Assembly: GCA_035264885.1 (NCBI GenBank)
Contig: DATFPK010000087.1
Span: 1-53,971 of the forward strand
DNA: 53,971 bases
From: DATFPK01 sp035264885
Lineage (GTDB): Bacteria > Actinomycetota > Thermoleophilia > Solirubrobacterales > 70-9
Direction: 5' to 3'
Shown here: piece after piece, positions 15,741 to 24,661 of the stretch
Numbering within the stretch: the first letter of the stretch is position 1
Layout of the letters: every line of letters begins with the position of its first letter
The notes under the pieces: generated by a model
Databases searched by the model: none
What the model was told of the DNA's origin: nothing
Seen by the model: the letters and a program-made list of their open reading frames with translations, nothing else
Translations under genes and position numbers: made by a program

Positions 15741-17324
15741 ATGCCCGAGCCCGCCACGACGACCATCGCCTCCGCTGCCGCCACGCGCCGGCCCGGCCGC
15801 GGGCGCGCCAAGGTCTGGCGCGACAGGCACTGGCGATGGGTCCAGAACGGCGACGGAACCGTCACCAAGCGCGCCTACTGGAAGAGGCACGGGCGCAAGC
15901 CGCCCCGCTCGCACCCCCGCGGCCCCGGCCCGCGGCCCCTCCCCCGCCCGCAGACCCCGAGGGCGCCGAGGGCCGGCCAGCCCTTCGGCGTCTACTCCGG
16001 CCCCTTCGGCCGGCTCGAGGCGACCCGCCTGCTCAACCGCGCGGGCTTCGGCCCGGCGCCGGGGCAGGCCGAGCGGCTGGCGAAGCTCGGCCTCCGGAGG
16101 GCCGTCTTCTCCCTGACCCGCCCGGCCGGCGCCGCCGCCCTGCACGGCCCGGCGCCCGTCGGCGGCGACGGCGAGGCGATCGCTCCCGCCGACGCCTGGG
16201 GCCACGACCACCTCTGGTGGCTCGACCGGATGGTCCGGTCAGACCAGAGCCTGGTCGAGCGGATGGCGCTGATCTTCCACGACTGGTTCGCGACCTCGAA
16301 CGACAAGGTCAGCAAGCAGCAGCAGATGATCGACCAGTCGAACCTGTTCCGGGCCCGCTGGTCCGGCTCGTTCCTGGACCTGCTGAAGGCGGTGACGGTC
16401 GACCCGGCGATGCTCCAGTGGCTCGACGGCACCGAGAACACGCGGCGGTCGCCGAACGAGAACTACGCCCGCGAGGTGATGGAGCTGTTCACGCTGGGGG
16501 CGGACCGCGGCGCCTACACCGAGAGCGACATCCGCGAGGCCGCCCGGGCCTTCACCGGCTGGCGCAACGAATGGTCCGAGGAGCTCGGCGCCTACAACTT
16601 CCGCTTCGACGCCCGCCGCCACGACCCCGACCCCAAGACGGTCTTCGGCCAGACCGGGGCCTTCAACTGGGAGGACGCGTGCCGGCTCTGCGTCCAGCAC
16701 CCGCTCCACCCGTCCTTCTTCGTCGAGAAGCTCTGGAGCTACTTCGTCCCGACGCCGCCGTCGGCCGAGACCAGCCGCGAGCTCCAGCGGATCTACAGGT
16801 TGAACGGATCGGCCATCAGGCCGGTCGTCGAGGCGACCCTCATGCACCCCGACCTCTACCTCGGCGCGCCGATGGTCAAGCCGCCGGTGGTCTACCTCGC
16901 CTCGCTGCTGCGCCGCCTCGGCCGCGGGATCGACACCGACGATTGGGCCTGGCTCTGCGGCCAGGCGGGGCAGATGCTCTTCTGGCCCCCGAACGTCTCC
17001 GGCTGGGACGACGACCGTTGGCTCGACACCTCGACGATCCGGGCTCGCTGGCTGCTCGTCACCTACGCCCTCGAGGACCGCTACATGGAGGCCTGGGACG
17101 AGAGCTACAGCACTACCGAGACGGCGACCCAGGCGCTCAACAACGCCCTCTCGTCCTGGGCCTGGCCGGCCCTGCGGGCCGAGCACCAGAACGAGCTGCT
17201 CGCCCTCAGCAGACGCGTCCAGGCGCGGGCGACCGAGGAGTGGCAGCAGTCGGCCTACCGGGCGCTGCGCCAGAACGCGCTGCGCCAGCTGATCGCCGTC
17301 TCCCCCGACCTCCAGCTCGGATGA
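15741..17324 (+). CDS. DUF1800 family protein
   Basis: The 527-aa protein carries a basic, Pro-rich N-terminus (1-75: many Arg, Lys and Pro) and then the DUF1800 domain. Landmarks are FGRLEATRLLNRAGFGPAPG, LWWLDRMVRSDQSLVERMAL then IFHDWFATSNDK, the central SPNENYAREVMELFTLGADR with YTESDIREAARAFTGW, and HPSFFVEKLWSYFVP. DUF1800 genes are nearly always followed by a DUF1501 gene, as here (ATGA overlap). Function is unknown in the family; no signal peptide is visible at this start, and the basic N-terminus could be an atypical leader. ATG 15741 gives the most protein-like beginning. Confidence 0.9.
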   Translation: MPEPATTTIASAAATRRPGRGRAKVWRDRHWRWVQNGDGTVTKRAYWKRHGRKPPRSHPRGPGPRPLPRPQTPRAPRAGQPFGVYSGPFGRLEATRLLNRAGFGPAPGQAERLAKLGLRRAVFSLTRPAGAAALHGPAPVGGDGEAIAPADAWGHDHLWWLDRMVRSDQSLVERMALIFHDWFATSNDKVSKQQQMIDQSNLFRARWSGSFLDLLKAVTVDPAMLQWLDGTENTRRSPNENYAREVMELFTLGADRGAYTESDIREAARAFTGWRNEWSEELGAYNFRFDARRHDPDPKTVFGQTGAFNWEDACRLCVQHPLHPSFFVEKLWSYFVPTPPSAETSRELQRIYRLNGSAIRPVVEATLMHPDLYLGAPMVKPPVVYLASLLRRLGRGIDTDDWAWLCGQAGQMLFWPPNVSGWDDDRWLDTSTIRARWLLVTYALEDRYMEAWDESYSTTETATQALNNALSSWAWPALRAEHQNELLALSRRVQARATEEWQQSAYRALRQNALRQLIAVSPDLQLG

Positions 17325-18679
17325 GCGCGGACGGACACAACTGCTGCCGCAACTACACGCGCTCCCAGCTCCTGCGCTCGGCCGCAGCCGAGGCCGGCAA
17401 GGGGCTGCCGGCGGTCGAGCCGGGGATGCCGGTCCCGGCCGGGACCGGCCTGACCCGGCGCAAGTTCCTCTCCCGGTCGGCGGGCCTGGCGCTGGCGGTC
17501 TACGGGGCCTCGAAGCTGCCGATCGCCGCCTTCGAGGACGGGATCGCGCAGGCGGCCGGCAACAACCGCGTCCTCGTCTCGATCTTCCTCGACGGAGGCG
17601 CCGACGCGCTCAGCCTCCTGGCTCCGGTGGGCGACCCGCTGTACGCGTCGCTGCGTCCCACCCTCGCGCTCGCTCCGGACCAGGGCACCGCGTTCTCCGA
17701 GGACACCCGCCTGCGCTGGCACCCCGCCGCCGCCGGCCTCGCCACCCTGCACGGCGAGGGGAAGGTCTCAGCGTTCCCGGCGATCGGCTACACGAGCCCG
17801 AACCAGTCGCACTTCACCTCGCGCCACTTCTGGGAGATCGGCGAGGTCGAGGTCGGCTTCCGGACCGGCTGGCTGGGCCGCTATCTGGACCTGGCGGGAG
17901 ACAACGAGAACCCGCTCCAGGGCCTCTCGCTCGACGGCAGCCTCTCCCCCGCGCTGGCCACCGCGAGCAAGCCCGTCGCCGCCGTCGACAGCGTCACCGA
18001 TTACGACTTCTGGGCCCGGGTGGACGACCCCGTCACCGACGAGATGTTCTCCAGCTTCGGGCGGTTCGGAGCCTTTGCCGCCGACTCGGCGCCGATGACG
18101 CAGACCCGCAAGGCGATCGCCCGGGCCGAGAAGCTGCGCCGCGACCTGCGCCAGTTCGACGACTTCTCCAGCCCCGTGCCCTATCCCAACGGCTCCTTCG
18201 CCGAGCGGCTCGCCGGTCTGGCGGCGCTGCTCGGCGAAGGGATGCCGCTTCACTGCGTGACAGTCAGCGCGCCGGGCGGCTACGACACGCACTCCGACCA
18301 AGCCGAGGACTTCGACCGCAACATCCGCCGCACGTGCGACGCCGTGCTTGCCTTCCAGCGCGACCTCGAGGCCCGCGGCCTCGCCGACCGGGTGCTGATC
18401 GAGATGTGGAGCGAGTTCGGACGCCGGCCCGAGGAGAACGGCTCGGCGGGAACCGACCACGGCGCCGCCGGCGCCGCCTTCGTGATCGGGTCGCGGGCCC
18501 GCGGCCAGATGGTCGGCGAGTACCCCGGCCTGGCGGCCCTCGACGAGGACGACAACGTCCGTGCCACGAGCGACTTCCGCGGCATGTACTGCGCGCTGCT
18601 CGAGGAATGGCTCGGGCACGACGCCGGCGCGATCATCCCCGGCGCCTCGGCGTTCGCGCGACCGGCCCTGGTGCGCTGA
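17321..18679 (+). CDS. DUF1501 family protein, Tat-exported
   Basis: The 452-aa protein has a twin-arginine signal in LTRRKFLSRSAGLALAVYGA (Arg46-Arg47), preceded by a 40-residue N-terminal extension with CC at residues 8-9. The DUF1501 domain follows: RVLVSIFLDGGADALSLLAP, HPAAAGLATLHGEGKVSAFP, a His-rich PNQSHFTSRHFWEIG and VLIEMWSEFGRRPEENGSAG then TDHGAAGAAFVIG. DUF1501 is structurally related to the alkaline phosphatase/sulfatase superfamily; the Asp and His residues visible would fit metal binding, which is inference. The start overlaps the DUF1800 stop, and the stop overlaps the cupredoxin start, so the three genes are probably one transcript. Confidence 0.9.
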   Translation: MSADGHNCCRNYTRSQLLRSAAAEAGKGLPAVEPGMPVPAGTGLTRRKFLSRSAGLALAVYGASKLPIAAFEDGIAQAAGNNRVLVSIFLDGGADALSLLAPVGDPLYASLRPTLALAPDQGTAFSEDTRLRWHPAAAGLATLHGEGKVSAFPAIGYTSPNQSHFTSRHFWEIGEVEVGFRTGWLGRYLDLAGDNENPLQGLSLDGSLSPALATASKPVAAVDSVTDYDFWARVDDPVTDEMFSSFGRFGAFAADSAPMTQTRKAIARAEKLRRDLRQFDDFSSPVPYPNGSFAERLAGLAALLGEGMPLHCVTVSAPGGYDTHSDQAEDFDRNIRRTCDAVLAFQRDLEARGLADRVLIEMWSEFGRRPEENGSAGTDHGAAGAAFVIGSRARGQMVGEYPGLAALDEDDNVRATSDFRGMYCALLEEWLGHDAGAIIPGASAFARPALVR

Positions 18680-19212
18680 TGCGGGGCACGGCGTCGATCC
18701 TCGCAGCTGCGCTCGCGCTCACCCTGGCGGCGGCGCCCGTGGCCGGCGGGGCGGCAGAGTCGACTTCGGTCAGCTCCTCGGCCTGCATCTGGAAGACCCA
18801 CAAGAAGCGGGTCGTCAAGCGCGTCCGGCGCGGCGGGCGCTGGGTGAAGGTGGTGAGGATCAAGCGCTGGCGGACCTGCGTCCCCGTGCAGCCCGCGCCA
18901 CCGTCGACGCCCCGCCTGGCGGTCCGGGCCCACGAGTTCAGCTTCGTGCTCTCGCGCCCCGAAGTCCCCGCCGGCGACGTCGTCCTCGAGTTCAACAACT
19001 TCGGCGAGGACCCCCACGACCTGAACATCGCCCCGGCCGGCGCGGCCGACCCGATCATCCAGGTCGCCGAGACCCAGTCGCTGGCCCGGGTCACGCAGCG
19101 TGTCTCGATCCCGGAGCCCGGTTCCTACGTCATGTGGTGCAGCCTTCCCAATCACCGCTCGCGCGGCATGGAGGCGGACCTGGTCGTGGGGGCGCCCGCG
19201 CCGGCGCAGTAG
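18679..19212 (+). CDS. Secreted cupredoxin (blue copper protein)
   Basis: The 177-aa product has an Ala-rich signal peptide (residues 1-25), a very basic spacer (residues 38-66, CIWKTHKKRVVKRVRRGGRW in part) and a plastocyanin-like domain from about 78. All four type-1 copper ligands are visible: His113 (EDPHDLN), Cys154, His159 and Met164 (MWCSLPNHRSRGM). It probably carries electrons or binds copper outside the membrane. The ATG overlaps the DUF1501 stop (TGATG). An ORF-level link between DUF1800/DUF1501 proteins and a copper protein suggests a shared extracytoplasmic redox role; that is inference. Confidence 0.88.
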   Translation: MRGTASILAAALALTLAAAPVAGGAAESTSVSSSACIWKTHKKRVVKRVRRGGRWVKVVRIKRWRTCVPVQPAPPSTPRLAVRAHEFSFVLSRPEVPAGDVVLEFNNFGEDPHDLNIAPAGAADPIIQVAETQSLARVTQRVSIPEPGSYVMWCSLPNHRSRGMEADLVVGAPAPAQ

Positions 19213-19227
19213 CCGCGAGGCCCCCGC

Positions 19228-20559
19228 TCAGATCTGCTCGTCGTCGAGGGCGACGGGCCGGTGGGACCCGCCGCGTGAGTAGACCTCGTCGCGGAGCGGC
19301 TCCGGGTGGCCGATCGAGCCGACCTCGGAGAGGTCGCGGCGAAACGGCAGGCTCGCGGTCCAGTCGAGCACCGCCCGCACCTTGCGGGCCGTGCCCGGGA
19401 TCTGGCTCATGTGGTAGGTCCGCGCCATCCACCAGGCCGGAAAGCCGCGGAAGGTGCGGGTGCCGATCTTGCCGACCGCCTTGTAGCGGCCAAGATTGAC
19501 GAAGGCCGCGTTGCCGCGGTACTCGAATCGGCGGGGGGTGCCGACGCCGAGCTGCGCGGCGATGTTGCGGGCGGCGACCGGGCCCTGGCGCACCGCGTGC
19601 TGCGCGGTCGGCGGGGTCGTCCCGCCGCGCGGGTCGGGAGCGGCGGCGGCGTCGCCGATCGCCCAGACGCCGTCCATCCCCTGAACGCGCAGGTACTCGT
19701 CGACCGGCACCCGGCCGGACTCGTCGAGCGGGACGTTCAGGTTTCTGAGACTCGGATGGGGGGCGACACCGGCGGTCCAGACCACCGTCCGGGTCGGCAG
19801 CGTCTCGCCGGTCGAAAGCCGGGCCGAGTTCGCGGTCACCTCCTCGATCGTGGTTCCCAGCCGGATGTCGATGCCGCGGCCGCGCAGCTCGCGCAGCGCG
19901 TAGTCGGCCAGGTCGGAGTCGATCTCGGGCAGGACGCGGTCGCGAGCCTCGACCAGCATCCAGCGCATGCCGTGGAGGCGGGCGCGCGGGTAGGCCTCCA
20001 TCGCCTCGGCGGCGAAGTCCTGGAGCTCAGCCAGCGCCTCGAGGCCGGCGTAGCCGCCGCCGATGAAGACGTAGGTCAGGAGCTTCTCGCGCTTCGCCGC
20101 GTCCTCGGTCGCGTTGGCTGCCTCGAGCGTCTCGAGGACGTGGTTTCGCAACCAGATCGCGTCGGCCAGGCTCTTGAAGCCGATCGCGTGGTCGCCGAGA
20201 CCGGGAACCGGTAGGACGCGGGAGACCGAGCCTGGCGCCAGCAGCAACTGGTCGTAGCGGAGCTCCTCGGTCTCACCGTCGTGGGTCCGCAGCTCGACGG
20301 TGCGCGCAGCCGGGTCGTGACCGTCGATCGCGCCCAGCCGCAGGTAGGTGCGATGGAGGATCTCGCGCAGCGGCGTCACCACGTGCCGCGGCTCCAGCGT
20401 GCCGGCCGCCGCCTCGGGCAGGAACGGCGTGTAGAGCAGGAAGTTGACGTCGTTGACCAGGACCATCCGGGTCGACTGCTTCGGCATCAGCCGCTCGAGC
20501 TCGCGAGCCGCCATCGCCCCGCCGAACCCACCCCCGGCTATGACCACGTTCCAGGCCAT
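19228..20559 (-). CDS. ndh: Type II NADH dehydrogenase (NDH-2)
   Basis: NDH-2 passes electrons from NADH to the quinone pool without pumping protons, at the inner face of the membrane. The 443-aa protein has the FAD motif VVIAGGGFGGAMAARELE at residues about 5-22, YTPFLPEAAAGTLEPRHVVT (typical of NDH-2), the NADH motif VFIGGGYAGLEALAELQDFA and the second FAD motif GVWAIGDAAAAPDP. A C-terminal membrane-anchoring part includes FVNLGRYKAVGKIGTRTFRG and WWMARTYHMSQIPG. A CATAGT box lies 6 nt before the ATG, near-consensus for leaderless expression. Menaquinone from the men genes is the expected acceptor. Confidence 0.93.
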   Translation of the reverse strand: MAWNVVIAGGGFGGAMAARELERLMPKQSTRMVLVNDVNFLLYTPFLPEAAAGTLEPRHVVTPLREILHRTYLRLGAIDGHDPAARTVELRTHDGETEELRYDQLLLAPGSVSRVLPVPGLGDHAIGFKSLADAIWLRNHVLETLEAANATEDAAKREKLLTYVFIGGGYAGLEALAELQDFAAEAMEAYPRARLHGMRWMLVEARDRVLPEIDSDLADYALRELRGRGIDIRLGTTIEEVTANSARLSTGETLPTRTVVWTAGVAPHPSLRNLNVPLDESGRVPVDEYLRVQGMDGVWAIGDAAAAPDPRGGTTPPTAQHAVRQGPVAARNIAAQLGVGTPRRFEYRGNAAFVNLGRYKAVGKIGTRTFRGFPAWWMARTYHMSQIPGTARKVRAVLDWTASLPFRRDLSEVGSIGHPEPLRDEVYSRGGSHRPVALDDEQI

Positions 20560-20625
20560 GGGGGGACTATGGCACCGTCGCTGGGCCCAAAACCGCGGAC
20601 AATTGAGGGAACGGCGCCCGACGAC

Positions 20626-22065
20626 CTAGGTGCCGAGCTTCTCGCGGATCAGGCGGTTGACCTCGCCGCCGTCGGCGCGGCCCTTGGTCTCACGCATGAC
20701 GGCGCCGACGATCGCGCCGATCGCCTTCGGGTTCCCGCTGCGGATCTTCTCGGCGGCGTCGGGATTCGCGTCGATCGCGGACGCGACGATCCCCTCCAGC
20801 TCAGATGAATCCGAGATCTGCGCCAGGCCCTGGCTTTCCACGACCTCCTCGGGATCGCCGCCTTCCTGCACCAGCGTCGCGAGCACCGTCCGACCGGCGC
20901 CGTGGGAGATGCGTCTCTCCTGGACGAGGGCGATCAGCCTCGCGAGGCTGGACGGCGGGACCCGGTCCCCCGGCACGCCGTCGGCGTCGGCCCCCGCCGC
21001 GCGCAGGGCGCCGACGAGCTCCCCGGTCACCCAGTTGGCCACCACGCGCTTCTCGAGGCCACCGCCGGCCTCCGCCACGGCCTCGTAATAGCCGGCGTAC
21101 AGCGGGTCGGCCGCCAGCAGGACCGCGGCGTCGCGCGGCAGGCCCTCGCTCTCGTACCGCTCCGCTCGCTGCGCCGGCAGCTCCGGCAGAGACTCTCGCG
21201 CCCGCCGCAGCATCTCCTCGGTCGGCGCGAGCGGCACCAGGTCGGGCTCCGGGAAGTAGCGGTAGTCGTGGGCCTCCTCCTTGGAGCGAAGCGGGGTGAG
21301 GTTGCCGCTCTGGGGATCGAAGTGGAGCGTCTCCTGAACCACGCCCTCGCCGCTGTCGATCAGGTTGCGCTGGCGCGCCAGCTCGGCGTCGATGCCCCGC
21401 TCGAGAAAGCGGAAGCTGTTCATGTTCTTGAGCTCGGTCTTGGTGCCCAGCTCGGTCGAGCCCTCCGGCCGGACCGAGACATTGGCGTCGACCCGCAGGC
21501 TGCCCTGCTCCATGCTGACGTCGGAGACACCCAGCTGCTGCACGGTCGTGCGCAGGAGCTGCGCCCACGCGCGCGCCTGCGCGGCGCTGCGGATGTCGGG
21601 CTCGGTGACGATCTCGACCAGCGGCGTGCCGGCCCGGTTGAAGTCGACGAGCGAGGCTCCCGACCCGTGGATCCGGCCGGACTCGCCGACGTGGATCATC
21701 TTCGCCGCGTCCTCCTCCAGGTGCGCCCGGTGAATCCTCACTTCCCCCAGCCGCCCGTTGACCGCAAGTGGTTCGTCGTACTGGCTGATCTGGTACGCCT
21801 TCGGGTTGTCGGGGTAGAAGTACTGCTTGCGGTGGAAGATCGACCGCGACGCGACCTCACACTCGAGCGCGGCGGCGATCTGGAGGGCGCAGCGGACGGC
21901 CTCCTCGTTCGTCACCGGCAGGACCCCCGGATGCGCGAGGCAGACCGGGCAGGTGTGGACGTTGGGCTCGTCGCCGAACGACAGCTCGCAGCCGCAGAAC
22001 ATCTTGGTCCGGGTCGAGAGCTGGACGTGGATCTCCAGGCCGATGACCGGTTCGAGCGCGGTCAT
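20626..22065 (-). CDS. gatB: Asp/Glu-tRNA amidotransferase subunit B
   Basis: GatB binds misacylated Glu-tRNA(Gln) or Asp-tRNA(Asn), activates the side-chain carboxylate with ATP and receives ammonia from GatA. The 479-aa protein begins EPVIGLEIHVQLSTRTKMFC and has a zinc-site region (MFCGCELSFGDEPNVHTCPV), FHRKQYFYPDNPKAYQISQY, and the catalytic-domain NRAGTPLVEIVTEPDIRSA. The C-terminal tRNA-binding YqeY-like tail (NPKAIGAIVGAVMRETKGRA) is present. The start overlaps the upstream metallopeptidase gene by 4 bp (ATGA). Confidence 0.97.
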   Translation of the reverse strand: MTALEPVIGLEIHVQLSTRTKMFCGCELSFGDEPNVHTCPVCLAHPGVLPVTNEEAVRCALQIAAALECEVASRSIFHRKQYFYPDNPKAYQISQYDEPLAVNGRLGEVRIHRAHLEEDAAKMIHVGESGRIHGSGASLVDFNRAGTPLVEIVTEPDIRSAAQARAWAQLLRTTVQQLGVSDVSMEQGSLRVDANVSVRPEGSTELGTKTELKNMNSFRFLERGIDAELARQRNLIDSGEGVVQETLHFDPQSGNLTPLRSKEEAHDYRYFPEPDLVPLAPTEEMLRRARESLPELPAQRAERYESEGLPRDAAVLLAADPLYAGYYEAVAEAGGGLEKRVVANWVTGELVGALRAAGADADGVPGDRVPPSSLARLIALVQERRISHGAGRTVLATLVQEGGDPEEVVESQGLAQISDSSELEGIVASAIDANPDAAEKIRSGNPKAIGAIVGAVMRETKGRADGGEVNRLIREKLGT

Positions 22066-22333
22066 CTGTACCCCAGGCGGTCCAGGTCGCCCTCGCCCAT
22101 CCCGAAGTGGTGCCCGACCTCGTGGAGGACGGTCTTGCGGACCTCCTCCGGCGTGGGGTTGGCGTCGCGGAAGACGACGATGCGGCGGAGACCGCCGACA
22201 GGGTCGTAGATCCCCATGATCCCATCGGGATGGGAGTCCTCGACGATCACCGCGACGTCGCCGAGCTTCTTCGTGATCGGCTCGGGGAGCGAGTCGAGCG
22301 CCGCGCGCGCGGCCTCAACCACTTCCTCCTGTG

Positions 22334-22337
<4 letters not shown>
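22062..22337 (-). CDS. Zincin-like metallopeptidase (Zincin_1 family)
   Basis: The 91-aa protein carries the zinc-binding active-site motif HEVGHHFGM (HExxH, His72 to His76) followed by GEGDLDRLGY, where an Asp or Glu could be the third ligand. The N-terminal part contains VIVEDSHPDGIMGIYDP, characteristic of this short family. Substrates are unknown. It is locked between gatA and gatB by 4-bp ATGA overlaps on both sides, so it is co-translated with the amidotransferase. No export signal is seen, so it is likely cytosolic. Confidence 0.88.
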
Positions 22338-23790
<1,453 letters not shown>

Positions 23791-23791
<1 letters not shown>

Positions 23792-24084
23792 CAGGGCGCG
23801 TCCGCCTGCGGCGAGGGCACCCGGAAGGCGCCTTCCTCCGGATCGGGCGCCTGCGCGACTACCTGCTCGCGCGGCCAGCTCGGCCGGGGCTCGTCGGGCC
23901 GCATCACGTTCTCCAGATCGACGACGTGCGACGTCGGCTCCACCCCGTCGAGGTCGAGCTCGCCGATCCGGTCGACGTGCTCGAGGATCCCCGAGAGCTC
24001 CCCGGCCATCTTCTCCACGTCCTGCTCGGCGAGCCGCAGGCGCGACAGGCGGGCGACGTGGAGGACCTGTTCGCGGTCGATCAC
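23791..24084 (-). CDS. gatC: Asp/Glu-tRNA amidotransferase subunit C
   Basis: GatC is the small clamp holding GatA and GatB together. The 97-aa protein reads IDREQVLHVARLSRLRLAEQ and later LEHVDRIGELDLDGVEPTSH then VVDLENVMRPDEP, the complete family pattern. The GTG at 24084 is chosen because it fits homologues and a perfect TAATAT -10 box lies 7 nt before it; the longer open frame to 24306 is discarded. The stop shares its last base region with the gatA start at 23791, so gatC-gatA-peptidase-gatB is one operon. Confidence 0.94.
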
Positions 24085-24091
24085 GCGGCGG

Positions 24092-24097
24092 ATATTA
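24092..24097 (-). promoter_or_regulatory. -10 box for leaderless gatCAB operon transcript
   Basis: TAATAT on the minus strand, 7 nt before the gatC GTG. It is the best match to the -10 consensus in the window. No -35 match to TTGACA is apparent at 16-18 nt upstream. Confidence 0.6.
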
Positions 24098-24157
24098 GGG
24101 GCGGCCGGACGACTGCCCGGCGCGGCACACGGCGCCTGGACTAGAGTGCCGCCGGGC

Positions 24158-24601
24158 ATGAGGGGCGAACGGGCAGAGCGCTTCGTCGTGTTCAACCTGC
24201 GCCTGCTGGCGGTCAGCTTCGCCGTCGTCGGCATTCTCTTCATCGCCTTCCCCGACGGCGTCCTCGATGTCATCTCCGACTTCGGCGACGAGGTCGGCGA
24301 CTTCACCCGGGCGCCGGAGACGGAGGAGAGGTTCTGGCTCGCCCTGGCCTTCGCCTACATGGTCGTGATCGCCGGGATCTGCGCGGTCGCTCAGGCCGAC
24401 GTCGTCCGCTACCGGCCGCTGCTGCTCGTCCTCGCCGCCGGCAAGACCGCCTCCTCGCTCGCGGCCCTCGGGCTCTACGTCTTCGACGCCGACGTCTTCA
24501 TCTACCTCCTCAACTTCCTGGTCGACGGCTTCCTGGCGATCTCGGCCCTTTGGTTGTGGTCCCTGGCGGGCAAGGTCGGCAGGCCCGCCGCTCCCGGCTG
24601 A
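24158..24601 (+). CDS. Hypothetical membrane protein
   Basis: The 147-aa protein has four hydrophobic segments (residues about 11-31, 62-79, 88-108 and 113-137), with DFGDEVGDFTRAPETEERFW as an acidic loop after the first. No family is recognised. The ATG at 24158 follows a TAGAGT box by 10 nt, implying a very short leader; the long upstream open frame antisense to gatA is rejected. It is divergent from gatC. Its frame is the same as the following GMC gene and only its TGA (24599-24601) and 60 further bases separate them. Confidence 0.7.
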   Translation: MRGERAERFVVFNLRLLAVSFAVVGILFIAFPDGVLDVISDFGDEVGDFTRAPETEERFWLALAFAYMVVIAGICAVAQADVVRYRPLLLVLAAGKTASSLAALGLYVFDADVFIYLLNFLVDGFLAISALWLWSLAGKVGRPAAPG

Positions 24602-24661
24602 AGGCGCGTCCCGGGGCTCAGGGCCGCCGAGCTACGGACCCTCGGGGCGATCTGCGAGGCG

